This document shows positions 1 to 8,199 of a DNA stretch of 64,000 bases, one piece after another. The notes beneath the pieces were generated by a model. The model was given only the letters and a program-made list of their open reading frames with translations. It was not told the DNA's origin and did not search any database. Source of the DNA: an uncultured Bacilli bacterium. GTDB lineage: Bacteria; Bacillota_I; Bacilli_A; RF39; UBA660. The translations under genes were made by a program, and so were the position numbers. Numbering within the stretch: the stretch's first letter is position 1; every line of letters begins with the position of its first letter. The stretch lies in contig CANQON010000008.1 in assembly GCA_947625505.1 (NCBI GenBank), forward strand, positions 1-64,000. The letters are read 5' to 3'.

Positions 1-30
1 TCGCAATTTAATTATAATACATTTTTCGAA

Positions 31-72
31 AAATAAAAAGACTATTAACAAATTTTACTTTGTCAACAGTCT
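31..72 (-). terminator. Rho-independent terminator, minus strand
   Basis: On the minus strand a 14-bp stem (AGACTGTTGACAAA against TTTGTTAATAGTCT, with two G-U pairs) is followed directly by TTTTATTTTT. On the plus strand the same stem has two A-C mismatches, so it works for minus transcripts. It lies downstream of the gene at 158-1030. Confidence 0.75.
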
Positions 73-73
73 G

Positions 74-103
74 AGATTTCATTTACAAATGAAATCTTTT
101 TTT
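74..103 (+). terminator. Rho-independent terminator, plus strand
   Basis: AGATTTCATTT, a 3-nt loop and AATGAAATCT are followed by a run of seven T on the plus strand. It probably ends a plus-strand gene lying left of the window and facing the minus-strand gene at 158. Confidence 0.65.
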
Positions 104-157
104 CTACTAATAAACTTATTAATATCTATTCCACATACAACTGATATTTATCTAAAA

Positions 158-1030
158 TTAGAGACTATAATCATCATATCTTGAATTTAATAAATCTTTT
201 AAATTATCACCAGTGATACTTTTCATATGTATGCTTTCATCTAATGGTTTTATATTAATATTTTCAATTAAATTATTCACATTAAATTGGAAATAAAGAA
301 GATATTTAATAGTTTTATAATTTTTATCTACAAAGTCGATTTCTAAACAAACCTCACTTGCCCCATTATTTAAATATCCTTTCATACAATTATAAAAATT
401 AACTTTTTTAAGTTTATAATTAAAAAAGCCACATCTATTTTTTATTTCTCTTTTTAATTCGTTAAGTCCTGATATTCTTAACTGATTATAATTGACTACA
501 CAATCATCAGATAAATAGCTATATATACTAGAGAAATTTTTATTTCTTAAATTAACTCCTATATCGTTAATAATTTTATATTTATAAGATTCATGACTGT
601 TTTCAAACTTTAAATATGGTGTTGAAACCACATTGGGTTTACTGCTTATTGCATCTGATTTATCGCAAGAAAAAATTTCATTAAACTCATCATTATAACT
701 ATAATATTCTTTTTCTCCATTAACAAATATAATTAAAAAATACTTTTTTAAATTATCTATTTCTGATTGATCTATTTTATGTAACTTAGGATAATACTTA
801 TTAAAAAGTGATTTTATTTCATTACTCTTTGAATCAGATAAAACATATTCTTCAGGTGTTGAATATACTTTTACCTCTTTAGAGCCATATGTAAAATCTA
901 ATCTTACAATATTTTTTAAACAAAAATTTCTGTATGAATTATAAAAACCAAAGTCTGATGTATTATTGAAAACATATACAGATGCAATTATATTTAAAAT
1001 ACTTTCGTCCATTTTTAATAACAACTCCAT
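158..1030 (-). CDS. Hypothetical protein, possible NTF2-like C-terminal domain
   Basis: I do not recognise this protein of 290 residues. The last third (about residues 150-265) has an opening helix, a DD turn and then alternating strands, which is reminiscent of NTF2/SnoaL-like domains. No catalytic motif is visible, so that fold is only a guess. There is no signal peptide or membrane segment, and the composition is rich in Asn, Lys, Tyr and Ser. The start is uncertain: the ATG at 1030 has no SD, while a second ATG at 1012 (MDESIL) has GGAG about 12 nt upstream. A TATAAT at 1087-1092 could be its -10 box. It appears to be a single-gene transcript ending at the terminator at 31-72. Confidence 0.6.
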   Translation of the reverse strand: MELLLKMDESILNIIASVYVFNNTSDFGFYNSYRNFCLKNIVRLDFTYGSKEVKVYSTPEEYVLSDSKSNEIKSLFNKYYPKLHKIDQSEIDNLKKYFLIIFVNGEKEYYSYNDEFNEIFSCDKSDAISSKPNVVSTPYLKFENSHESYKYKIINDIGVNLRNKNFSSIYSYLSDDCVVNYNQLRISGLNELKREIKNRCGFFNYKLKKVNFYNCMKGYLNNGASEVCLEIDFVDKNYKTIKYLLYFQFNVNNLIENINIKPLDESIHMKSITGDNLKDLLNSRYDDYSL

Positions 1031-1455
1031 TCTACTAAATTCGCTTACTTTTTTAGAATTTAAAAATCTTTTTAAATATGCTCGATATTATAATATTAGT
1101 ATCATCTATATAATTAATTAATTAATTCATTTATTACACTTTCATCATAATATGAAAAAGAGAGGCTGTTTCATCGTTACATATAATTCTATTATAAACA
1201 TAATTTGCCATGTTATCACTACTTTCATATATCATTATACCATGAAAATATAATATATTTTTATCCCTTAAGGCAAATACATAAATCAAAGTGCCTATAT
1301 CTCTTATTTTAGTTTTTTTAAAAAAACTCGCATTTCCCTTATTCATAGGTTTTGCGAGTTATTTACCACTATTACAAGCTTATTCAAATTAATATTTTAA
1401 GTATAAATACAGATTATTTATCATCAATATAATTAATATATAAAAACATATTTTT
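1031..1455. other. Intergenic stretch without a supported gene
   Basis: This stretch holds a possible -10 box for the gene at 158 (TATAAT at 1087-1092, minus), a short run of TAAT units near 1110-1126 and the terminator of the gene at 1456. The 70-codon ORF at 1134-1346 begins inside that terminator loop and has no SD, so I do not count it as a gene. Confidence 0.55.
1320..1360 (-). terminator. Rho-independent terminator
   Basis: On the minus strand AACTCGCA pairs with TGCGAGTT across a loop of about 20 nt, followed by a T run. It sits about 95 nt beyond the stop of the gene at 1456-2067. Confidence 0.65.
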
Positions 1456-2067
1456 TTAATGTTTTTTCATTATTTCTTCAAATTCTTCATTAGTTCTAGC
1501 GACTGATTTTCTGTAATCTTCACTACTAAAATAATCAGTCACTGCTTTATCATATTGTCTATTAATTTCATCCATTCGTTCTACTTCAGCTTGATTTCTT
1601 TTAAATTGATCATTCAATTCAGATCTAGCATTTTTTAATGCAATTCTAGAAAGTTTTAGAGCCAATTCCTCTCTCTTCATCTCTCCTAATAAGAAAAATT
1701 CTTTTAAAGAAACTTGTTCTCCACTTGCTTTACAAAAATCTTCTAACTCTCTTTCTGCTTCTTTAATTTCAGCAACCGCTTTTTGCATACTAAAATTATC
1801 ATTATAATCAACTATTTTAACACTAAAATAACGTTTCTTTACTTCATCAAAATGATTATCACGTAAGTCGCAAGCTAACAAATAAAGTCCTTCCCAATAT
1901 TTTTTTTCAGCATCTGAAAGTTTTCTAAAACTGTCAAAATCACCCATATATGTATCAGCTACAGCATCATATATTTCTCTTTCAAGAGCTATTTGTTGTT
2001 GATTCTGCTCTAATGGTTCCACCTTTTCTTTTTCTTGTCTTTTTTTAAAGATATCAAATAATTTCAT
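1456..2067 (-). CDS. Hypothetical charged helical protein
   Basis: I do not recognise this protein of 203 residues. It opens with MKLFDIFKKRQEKEK and a Gln/Glu-rich stretch, then continues as strongly charged, probably helical or coiled-coil sequence to the end. There is no membrane segment, Cys cluster or nucleotide-binding motif. The start is set at 2067 rather than the track start 2088, because AAAGGG lies about 8 nt upstream of this ATG and nothing comparable precedes the outer one. A possible promoter lies at 2166-2197 and a clear terminator follows at 1320-1360, so it looks monocistronic. The short amphipathic start suggests a cytosolic or membrane-associated protein, but that is a guess. 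Confidence 0.65.
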   Translation of the reverse strand: MKLFDIFKKRQEKEKVEPLEQNQQQIALEREIYDAVADTYMGDFDSFRKLSDAEKKYWEGLYLLACDLRDNHFDEVKKRYFSVKIVDYNDNFSMQKAVAEIKEAERELEDFCKASGEQVSLKEFFLLGEMKREELALKLSRIALKNARSELNDQFKRNQAEVERMDEINRQYDKAVTDYFSSEDYRKSVARTNEEFEEIMKKH

Positions 2068-2165
2068 AATAAATTTCCCTTTCGCCATTTAATAATTATT
2101 TTTTAAATAATGGTAAATTTGATTGTCATAATACTTTTAATGTATATATGTATATCTTTAATAGT

Positions 2166-2197
2166 ATCTATATTAGCATTCAATCACATCTGGTCAA
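2166..2197 (-). promoter_or_regulatory. Possible promoter of the gene at 1456
   Basis: On the minus strand TTGACC (2197-2192) is followed 17-19 nt later by an AATATAGA-like -10. The -35 is good and the -10 is only approximate. Confidence 0.35.
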
Positions 2198-2256
2198 AAT
2201 AATAACTAAATGTTACATCCTAATAATACTATGATTTTAAAAAAAGTTCAATATTA

Positions 2257-2529
2257 TTATTCACTCAAGTCTGCTTTAATATTAGCTATCATTCCAATTA
2301 ATGTGTCTTTTTTTAATTTATTCAAATCAAAGTTTTCACTATTTACAGCTACTGGTATACTCACAACTCCAGTATCTAAATATATTATTTTAAATTCAAC
2401 ATAATTATCAGCAATATATGCTTTAACATCTTTAAAATTTATTACTTGTCCAATAATAAACGAACAGGGTTCATCATCACCTGTCATAATTATTCCATCA
2501 GGCATCATTTTTAGACTCATAGAAACCAT
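2257..2529 (-). CDS. Hypothetical small protein
   Basis: I do not recognise this protein of about 90 residues. The track start at 2571 lies inside the hairpin of the terminator at 2557-2584, so it is very unlikely. The ATG at 2529 (MVSMSLKMMPDG) has a weak AGG about 8 nt upstream and is preferred. The middle (QVINFKDVKAYIADNYVEFKIIYLDTG) alternates like a small beta-rich fold. It could be transcribed by readthrough past the upstream terminator, as I see no promoter of its own. Whether it is expressed is uncertain. Confidence 0.42.
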   Translation of the reverse strand: MVSMSLKMMPDGIIMTGDDEPCSFIIGQVINFKDVKAYIADNYVEFKIIYLDTGVVSIPVAVNSENFDLNKLKKDTLIGMIANIKADLSE

Positions 2530-2556
2530 TATTTTACCTATTTTTTCTATATGAGC

Positions 2557-2584
2557 GAAAAAAGATAGCATTCAAATGCTATCT
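2557..2584 (-). terminator. Rho-independent terminator after secA
   Basis: On the minus strand AGATAGCA-TTTGAA-TGCTATCT is followed by a T run. It lies 63 nt beyond the secA stop. Confidence 0.8.
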
Positions 2585-2646
2585 TTATAGTTTTTTTTTG
2601 CGATTTTTTAAAATCTTTAAATCCTCGCAAACCCTTATTTTACGGG

Positions 2647-5133
2647 CTATTTACCGCAACAGTTCTTATACTTCTTTCCACTTCCACATGGACATGGTTC
2701 ATTACGTCCTATTTTATTAACACGTTTTGGAGTAGCTTTCTTTACTTTATTTAAGTCTTGATTAGCTACACCTTTAGCAACTTCCTTACGTTCTGTATTA
2801 TGTCTTATTTCTGCTTTTAATAAATAAACTGTTGTTTGTCTATCTATTTTAACAAGTAATTCATCAAATAATTCATATCCTTCACTCTTATAAGCACGTA
2901 ATGGATTTTCTTGTGCATATCCTCTTAAGTGAATACCTTCACGTAGATGAGCCATAGTATTGATGTGTTCCATCCAGAACATATCTATAACACGTAGTGA
3001 AATAGCTTTTTCAAAGTCGTTAATTATTTCTTCTGGTAATTCTTCTATTTTAGCATTGAATTTATCAACAACTTTTTTATAAATATTTTCTGTAATAGTA
3101 TCAATATTAGAATCTTCAAAATCTTCTTCTGTAAGATTTACTTCAACTTCATTTTTAAAGTATTCTATCATTTCACTTACATCTTCATGATCAAACTTAC
3201 CATCTAAAACATGTTCAAAAACAACATCGCCAACATAGTTTTTAAATGTCTCTAAGATAGAGTCATGAATTGAATCATTATCTAATATGATATTACGTTT
3301 TTCATATATTATTTCACGTTGTTCATTTATAACATTATCATATTCAAGTAATGTTTTACGAATATCAAAGTTATTACCTTCAACTCTCTTTTGAGCTGAT
3401 TCAATAGATTTAGCTAAAGCACTATTACGTATAGCAGCATCTCCAGAAAATCCTGCACGAGCTAAAATATTTTTAGCACGATCTGCTCCAAATCTTACCA
3501 TTAAATCATCTTCAAATGATACACAGAATTGACTAAAACCTGGATCTCCTTGACGACCTGAACGTCCACGTAATTGGTTATCAATACGTCTAGATTCATG
3601 TCTTTCAGTACCTATAACACAAAGTCCTCCAAGTTCTTTAACTCCTTCTCCTAACTTAATGTCGGTTCCACGTCCTGCCATATTAGTAGCAATAGTAACA
3701 GCACCTTTTTCACCTGCATGCGCTATTATCTCTGCTTCACGAGCATGATTTTTAGCATTTAATACTTCATGAGGTATTTTAGCTTTTTTTAATCTTTCAC
3801 TAATTAATTCACTTGTTTCAACAGCTATAGTACCAACTAATACTGGTTGCCCTATAGCATGTCTTTCTTTTATTTCATTAACAATAGCTTTATATTTACC
3901 TTCTTTAGTAGCAAATAATAAATCCTTACAATCTTCACGAATAACAGGTTTATTTGTCGGAATACATATAACATACATATTATAAATATCACGTAGTTCT
4001 TCTTCTTCTGTTTTAGCTGTACCTGTCATACCTGCTAATTTCTTATACATACGGAATAAGTTTTGGAAAGTAATGGTTGCTAAAGTCTTTGTTTCTTCAT
4101 TAATAGTTACTCCTTCTTTAGCTTCAATAGCTTGATGTAAACCATCAGAATAAGTACGTCCTTCCATTAAACGTCCTGTAAATGGATCAACTATAACAAC
4201 TTTATCGTCCTTAACAACATAATCAATATCTTTATGCATTGCATAGTTAGCTTTTAATGATTGATTAATAAAGTGTACTAAACTAGTATTTTCAATATCA
4301 TATAAGTTATTAACATTAAACGTTTTTTCAGCTTTTTCTATTCCTATAGGATCTAGAACAGTAGCTTTTGTTTGTTCATCATAAACATAGCCTTTATTTT
4401 CTTTTAAGCCTTTAACAAATTTATCTGTTTGAATATATAAATTTGTTGATTGCATGTGTCCACCAGATATAATTAATGGTGTTCTAGCTTCATCTATTAA
4501 TACAGAGTCTACCTCATCGATAATAGCAAAGTTAAGAGGCCTAGCAACACGATCACTAGCTCTTATAACCATATTATCTCTTAAATAGTCAAAACCAATT
4601 TCATTATTCGTAGAATACAATACATCACAGTTATAAGCTTCTTTTTTCTCTGTTGTTGTACTTTCACGATAGTTAACACCAACTGTTAATCCTAAGAAAC
4701 GATATATTTCTCCCATCCAATTAGCATCACGTTCAGCTAAGTATTCATTTACAGTAATAATATGTACTCCATCGCCTGTTAAAGCATTTAAATAAGCAGG
4801 CATTGTTTCTGTTAAAGTTTTTCCTTCACCAGTTTTCATTTCTGCTATATTACCATAGTGTATAGCAAATCCACCTACAACTTGTACAAAGAAAGGTTTC
4901 TCTCCTATAACACGATAAGCAGCTTCTCTAGCAGTAGCAAATGCTTCTATTTTTATGTCTTCTAATGTTTCGCCATTAGCAAGTTTTTCTTTAAATTCAT
5001 CTGTTTTACTTTTTAATTCTTCATCACTAAGAGCACTATATTCTTCATCTAAAGCTACTACTTGCTCAGCCATAGCTTCAAATCTTTTTAATTCTTTATA
5101 CTCATGATCAAATAATCTTTTAAATAGATTCAT
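2647..5133 (-). CDS. secA: SecA, preprotein translocase ATPase
   Basis: SecA is the cytosolic ATPase motor that pushes unfolded preproteins through SecYEG. Its 828 residues match the family. Motifs seen in order are Walker A (MKTGEGKTLTETM, about residue 100), the DEAD-like Walker B (IDEVDSVLIDEARTP, about 208), AGMTGTAKTEEEE, the second RecA-like domain with NMAGRGTDI, and the C-terminal zinc-binding tail NEPCPCGSGKKYKNCC, which in the family contacts SecB or the ribosome. A strong SD (AAAGGAGG) precedes the ATG at 5133. An extended -10 promoter lies at 5172-5180 and a terminator at 2557-2584, so it seems to be transcribed alone. hpf lies immediately upstream, the usual hpf-secA order of Bacillota. 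Confidence 0.98.
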   Translation of the reverse strand: MNLFKRLFDHEYKELKRFEAMAEQVVALDEEYSALSDEELKSKTDEFKEKLANGETLEDIKIEAFATAREAAYRVIGEKPFFVQVVGGFAIHYGNIAEMKTGEGKTLTETMPAYLNALTGDGVHIITVNEYLAERDANWMGEIYRFLGLTVGVNYRESTTTEKKEAYNCDVLYSTNNEIGFDYLRDNMVIRASDRVARPLNFAIIDEVDSVLIDEARTPLIISGGHMQSTNLYIQTDKFVKGLKENKGYVYDEQTKATVLDPIGIEKAEKTFNVNNLYDIENTSLVHFINQSLKANYAMHKDIDYVVKDDKVVIVDPFTGRLMEGRTYSDGLHQAIEAKEGVTINEETKTLATITFQNLFRMYKKLAGMTGTAKTEEEELRDIYNMYVICIPTNKPVIREDCKDLLFATKEGKYKAIVNEIKERHAIGQPVLVGTIAVETSELISERLKKAKIPHEVLNAKNHAREAEIIAHAGEKGAVTIATNMAGRGTDIKLGEGVKELGGLCVIGTERHESRRIDNQLRGRSGRQGDPGFSQFCVSFEDDLMVRFGADRAKNILARAGFSGDAAIRNSALAKSIESAQKRVEGNNFDIRKTLLEYDNVINEQREIIYEKRNIILDNDSIHDSILETFKNYVGDVVFEHVLDGKFDHEDVSEMIEYFKNEVEVNLTEEDFEDSNIDTITENIYKKVVDKFNAKIEELPEEIINDFEKAISLRVIDMFWMEHINTMAHLREGIHLRGYAQENPLRAYKSEGYELFDELLVKIDRQTTVYLLKAEIRHNTERKEVAKGVANQDLNKVKKATPKRVNKIGRNEPCPCGSGKKYKNCCGK

Positions 5134-5171
5134 AAGTGTCCTCCTTTATCTCAAAATTTGGGTACAGATAT

Positions 5172-5180
5172 ATTATATCA
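5172..5180 (-). promoter_or_regulatory. Extended -10 promoter of secA
   Basis: On the minus strand TGATATAAT matches the TGn-TATAAT extended -10 consensus. No good -35 is visible. It lies about 40 nt upstream of the secA start. Confidence 0.55.
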
Positions 5181-5230
5181 ATTATTAAATTAAAATAATA
5201 GTAAAACATTTAAATTTTCCTTAAAATATC

Positions 5231-5255
5231 AAAGAAAAATAGGCATTAGCCTATT
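5231..5255 (-). terminator. Rho-independent terminator of hpf
   Basis: On the minus strand AATAGGC-TAAT-GCCTATT is followed by TTTCTTT. The hairpin overlaps the hpf stop codon. Confidence 0.75.
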
Positions 5256-5787
5256 TTGTTTCAATAATTCCATAATTGCCATCTTTTCTTCGATATAATA
5301 CATCAACATTACCTGTTTCCATATTAGTAAATACGAAGAATTCATGTCCTACTAAGTTCATTTGAAGAATAGCTTCTTCTTCACTCATAGGTTTCATTTC
5401 TATTTCTTTTCTTTTAACAATAACTTTGTCGTCTTCTTCTGGTTCAGGTAAAGATTCAAAACTTAAATCAAATCCTTTAATAGCTTCTTTATCTACACGT
5501 TTCTGCATTCTTGTTTTATTTTTTCTAATTTGTCTTTCTAACTTATCTGACACTATATCAATAGCAGCGTATAGATCAGTTTGACGCTCCTCACCACGAA
5601 GAACAACTCTTTGGATTGGAATAGTAACTTCAACGATTTGTTCAATGCCAACTATTCTAATTACTACTTTAGCCGTAATATCTTCTGGATTTTCAAAATA
5701 CTTATCTAATCTCCCAATTTTTTCTTCAATGTAATTTCGAATAGCATCGGTTACTTCTACTTTCTTTCCATGAATATTAAATTTCAT
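5251..5787 (-). CDS. hpf: Long-form ribosome hibernation promoting factor
   Basis: HPF binds the 30S decoding region of idle ribosomes. The long form also dimerises them into 100S particles through its C-terminal domain. Residues 1-100 form the RNA-binding S30AE domain (MKFNIHGKKVEVTDAIRNYI, then IDIVSDKLERQIRKNK). The last 50 residues (MSEEEAILQMNLVGHEFFVF through VLYRRKDGNYGII) are the dimerisation domain, so this is the long type usual in Bacillota. The start is set at 5787, not 5841, because GGAAGGG precedes this ATG and the outer start lies against the csp terminator. An extended -10 (TGTTATAAT) lies at 5810-5818. Confidence 0.95.
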   Translation of the reverse strand: MKFNIHGKKVEVTDAIRNYIEEKIGRLDKYFENPEDITAKVVIRIVGIEQIVEVTIPIQRVVLRGEERQTDLYAAIDIVSDKLERQIRKNKTRMQKRVDKEAIKGFDLSFESLPEPEEDDKVIVKRKEIEMKPMSEEEAILQMNLVGHEFFVFTNMETGNVDVLYRRKDGNYGIIETK

Positions 5788-5809
5788 AATATCATTCCCT
5801 TCCAATTTC

Positions 5810-5818
5810 ATTATAACA
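5810..5818 (-). promoter_or_regulatory. Extended -10 promoter of hpf
   Basis: On the minus strand TGTTATAAT is an exact TGn-TATAAT element 23 nt upstream of the hpf start. The -35 region is weak. Confidence 0.55.
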
Positions 5819-5837
5819 TAAATATATACTTTGATAA

Positions 5838-5864
5838 ACAAAAAAATGTAGATAAATCTACATT
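5838..5864 (-). terminator. Rho-independent terminator of the cold-shock gene
   Basis: The palindrome AATGTAGAT-AA-ATCTACATT is followed on the minus strand by a run of seven T. It starts 10 nt beyond the csp stop. Confidence 0.75.
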
Positions 5865-5874
5865 AATAGTTTAA

Positions 5875-6087
5875 TTAGACAAGCGTTTTAATTTCTTCAA
5901 CATTTTTAGCTTGTAGGCCTTTTGCGGTATTAATTAATTCAAAATTTACATATTGTCCTTCTAATAAGGATCTATATCCTTTAGACTTTATGGCAGAATA
6001 ATGAACAAAGATATCTTCCTTTCCTTCTACCTCTAAAAAGCCATAACCCTTGTCATTATTAAACCATTTTACTTTACCACTTATCAT
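5875..6087 (-). CDS. Cold-shock domain protein (CspA family)
   Basis: Csp proteins are small beta-barrel RNA chaperones that bind single-stranded RNA or DNA, melting structure in mRNAs and affecting translation and termination. The 70 residues match the family. RNP1 (KGYGFLEV, residues 13-20) and RNP2 (DIFVHYSAI, about 25-33) carry the aromatic nucleic-acid binders. The SD AGGAGGG precedes the ATG and a TATAAT lies at 6108-6113. It is monocistronic, bounded by its own terminator. Small charge differences from B. subtilis CspB do not affect the binding residues. Confidence 0.95.
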   Translation of the reverse strand: MISGKVKWFNNDKGYGFLEVEGKEDIFVHYSAIKSKGYRSLLEGQYVNFELINTAKGLQAKNVEEIKTLV

Positions 6088-6153
6088 TTAATCATCCCTC
6101 CTAGATTAATTATATAACAATCTTATAAAGACAAACTAGACCTAACAGGCATA

Positions 6154-6182
6154 CAAAAAACGACAAAATATTCTTTAGTCGT
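6154..6182 (-). terminator. Rho-independent terminator after the histidine kinase
   Basis: On the minus strand AACGAC pairs with GTCGTT, followed by TTTTTT. It overlaps the end of the kinase gene. Confidence 0.65.
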
Positions 6183-7416
6183 TTCTATTTATTTCTAATA
6201 TTTGTGTAAATTCATTATCACTTATCTTATGATATGTATTTAACTTATCATTTTTATTTATAATTTTTCTTACTAATGATAAACCATATCCATGATTCTT
6301 TCCTTTGGTACTATAGCCTAATTGATATATATCATCAGGGTCTAAATCATGATTATAAGTATTAGTAATAGAAGTGATAATAGATTTATCTTCCATATAC
6401 ATTTCAATAAAGATATACTTATCATCTAATGTTTCTACTTCTTCAATAGCATTATCTAAAAAGATTCCTAATATCTTACATATATCCAATACTAGTTCAT
6501 CACTATATTCTTTCATATCAACTATACGAATAGCTTGTTCAACATCTAATTCACATTCAATATCTTTATTAGCCATAACTAACATTTTAGAGTATATTAG
6601 TCCTCTTATTCCTCCACTAGGTAATATACTAGTTTCATGCATAATATTAGCATTATCTTTAATTTTATTATTTAAAATAGTATCAATAAAATTAATTACT
6701 TTCTTATTAGATGTCATATTTCGAATTGTTAATAATTGATTCTTATTTTCATGATTATCAACACGATAATTATTTAACACTTGTTCTAATTCTCTAAGAC
6801 TTAAAATATTGCTATTATATCGATTAAATATATTATAATATTCAGATCGCATTTTAATGTATAAGTATGTAGATATAGTAGCAATCATAGAAATAACAAT
6901 AATAATTGTTAATAAAAAGGCATTGTTATAATAATGGCTAAAAGTAACAAAATTGCATAAAAGTAAACTTAATATAAACAAAATGATAACATGTTCATTA
7001 TTTAATTTTAGAATATAATTTTCGATTCTTGTGTATAACTTTTTAAAATATTTAATTTTAAAGATGATTGATGTGCAAAACAAAGAAACGATACACATTA
7101 TTAAAAGTTTAGTGTGCATAACTTTTGTTAAAGATATATTGATAATAAAATATGTTAATTCAAATAATAAAGGTAAAGTTATAACTCTCTTTATACGCGT
7201 ATTAAATAAGTATTTAAAGATAATAATAGATATAACTAACATGTTAATTAACTTAATAATTAAAAAATCATGTAGACTATTTATAGATAATAATATTACC
7301 ATAATAATGGAATATATAATTACATTTAATCTTTTCAAATTATTATCTATAAAACTATGTGATATATAAAGTAAAACCATCGTAATTAAGATGGTTTCTA
7401 TTATCTTTTCTAACAT
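6175..7416 (-). CDS. AgrC-like membrane histidine kinase (GHKL ATPase), orphan
   Basis: This is a sensor kinase of the AgrC/ComD type, which typically detects peptide signals and phosphorylates a LytTR response regulator. About six hydrophobic segments fill residues 1-195. They are followed by a dimerisation helix with the H-box (DNHENKNQLLTIRNM, about 222-236) and a GHKL ATPase domain with N-box DNAIEEV (about 322) and G-box STKGKNHGYGLSLVRKI (about 370). No response regulator or peptide precursor gene lies beside it, which is unusual for this class. The ligand cannot be told from the sequence. The SD is weak. Two similar direct repeats lie just upstream (7451-7480). It is monocistronic and bounded by terminators on both sides. 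Confidence 0.85.
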   Translation of the reverse strand: MLEKIIETILITMVLLYISHSFIDNNLKRLNVIIYSIIMVILLSINSLHDFLIIKLINMLVISIIIFKYLFNTRIKRVITLPLLFELTYFIINISLTKVMHTKLLIMCIVSLFCTSIIFKIKYFKKLYTRIENYILKLNNEHVIILFILSLLLCNFVTFSHYYNNAFLLTIIIVISMIATISTYLYIKMRSEYYNIFNRYNSNILSLRELEQVLNNYRVDNHENKNQLLTIRNMTSNKKVINFIDTILNNKIKDNANIMHETSILPSGGIRGLIYSKMLVMANKDIECELDVEQAIRIVDMKEYSDELVLDICKILGIFLDNAIEEVETLDDKYIFIEMYMEDKSIITSITNTYNHDLDPDDIYQLGYSTKGKNHGYGLSLVRKIINKNDKLNTYHKISDNEFTQILEINRND

Positions 7417-7450
7417 ATTTATACCATACTTTCTATAAATCGATATTCTA

Positions 7451-7480
7451 CTTTTCTGTCATAATGATATACTTTAGTCA
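7451..7480 (-). repeat. Imperfect direct repeat upstream of the kinase gene
   Basis: On the minus strand TGACTAAAGTA and TGACAGAAAAGTA occur 19 nt apart, 35-65 nt before the kinase start. LytTR regulators bind paired direct repeats with about 21-nt periodicity, so this could be an operator. The spacing is not exact. Confidence 0.3.
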
Positions 7481-7493
7481 TTTTAAGTTATTT

Positions 7494-7523
7494 ATAAAAA
7501 AAAGAAAATTAGTGATAATTTTC
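7494..7523 (-). terminator. Rho-independent terminator of the GlmU-like gene
   Basis: On the minus strand GAAAATTA-TCAC-TAATTTTC is followed by TTTTTTT. The hairpin overlaps the stop codon region. Confidence 0.7.
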
Positions 7524-8120
7524 TTTTATCGTTTGTCTTGTACGCGCGACTGCTAAAGCATTATCTGGTACATCATCAGTTATCGTTGAACCAGCAGCAA
7601 CGACAGAATTTTTACTAAGAGTTAAAGGCGCTAATAAATTAGCATTACAACCAATAAAAGCATTGTCTTCAATTTTTACTTTTTCTCTTTCACCTACTCC
7701 AGAATCTACTTTTTTATTTACAGTGATAGCTCCACATCCTATGTGGATATCATTTTTTAATTCAGCATCACCAACAAATGATAAATGTGGGATTTTATTA
7801 CCATTACCTATTACATTAGCTTTTAATTCTACAAAGCTACCTAATCTATTATTATTACCAATATCATTATTTTCTCTTATATTGGCATAAGGACCTATTT
7901 GATTATTGTCACCTATTTTACTATTTACAATATAAGATGTATATATAATATTATTCTTACCTATAATTGAATCTTTAATATAACTACTCATATATATTGT
8001 AGTATTATCTCCTATAACTGTATTACCTTCAATAACTGTATTAGGATAAATAGTACAATTATCTCCTATCTTTACTGTATCAGCAATATAGGTATTATTC
8101 TTATCAATTATATTGATCAT
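7509..8120 (-). CDS. Stand-alone left-handed beta-helix acyltransferase, GlmU C-terminal type
   Basis: The 203 residues are imperfect hexapeptide repeats (IGDNCTIYPNTVIEGNTVIG onward) and align by eye with the C-terminal acetyltransferase half of GlmU. That enzyme half transfers acetyl from acetyl-CoA to glucosamine-1-phosphate on the way to UDP-GlcNAc. The uridylyltransferase half is absent and the ATG has a good SD (AAAGGATGTG), so this is not a cut-off fragment. The catalytic His is kept (HLSFVGDAE), as are GSFVELKA and the final AGSTITDDVPDNALAVARTRQ. The ITCNYDG loop has become ITVNKKVDSG with a short insertion, and the Tyr after His is Phe, so the substrate may differ. The promoter is at 8139-8147. 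The gene is independent of the ribosomal operon. Confidence 0.8.
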   Translation of the reverse strand: MINIIDKNNTYIADTVKIGDNCTIYPNTVIEGNTVIGDNTTIYMSSYIKDSIIGKNNIIYTSYIVNSKIGDNNQIGPYANIRENNDIGNNNRLGSFVELKANVIGNGNKIPHLSFVGDAELKNDIHIGCGAITVNKKVDSGVGEREKVKIEDNAFIGCNANLLAPLTLSKNSVVAAGSTITDDVPDNALAVARTRQTIKENYH

Positions 8121-8138
8121 TTAATCACATCCTTTTAA

Positions 8139-8147
8139 ATTATACCA
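8139..8147 (-). promoter_or_regulatory. Extended -10 promoter of the GlmU-like gene
   Basis: On the minus strand TGGTATAAT matches TGn-TATAAT, placing the transcript start about 10 nt before the SD. Confidence 0.55.
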
Positions 8148-8175
8148 AAAATTGGTAAAGAGTTCTAGTATAAAT

Positions 8176-8199
8176 GAAAAAAGATGCTATTTAGCATCT
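8176..8199 (-). terminator. Terminator of the S10-spc-alpha operon
   Basis: On the minus strand AGATGCT-AAAT-AGCATCT is followed by TTTTTT. It overlaps the rplQ stop codon and closes the 14-kb ribosomal operon. Confidence 0.8.

Noticed and set aside
1134-1346. 70-codon minus-strand ORF
   Set aside because: Its ATG lies in the loop of a rho-independent terminator (1320-1360), it has no SD, and the product looks like translated AT-rich spacer.
2210-2404. Plus-strand ORF of 64 codons
   Set aside because: It overlaps the minus-strand ORF at 2257 over most of its length and has no SD or promoter.
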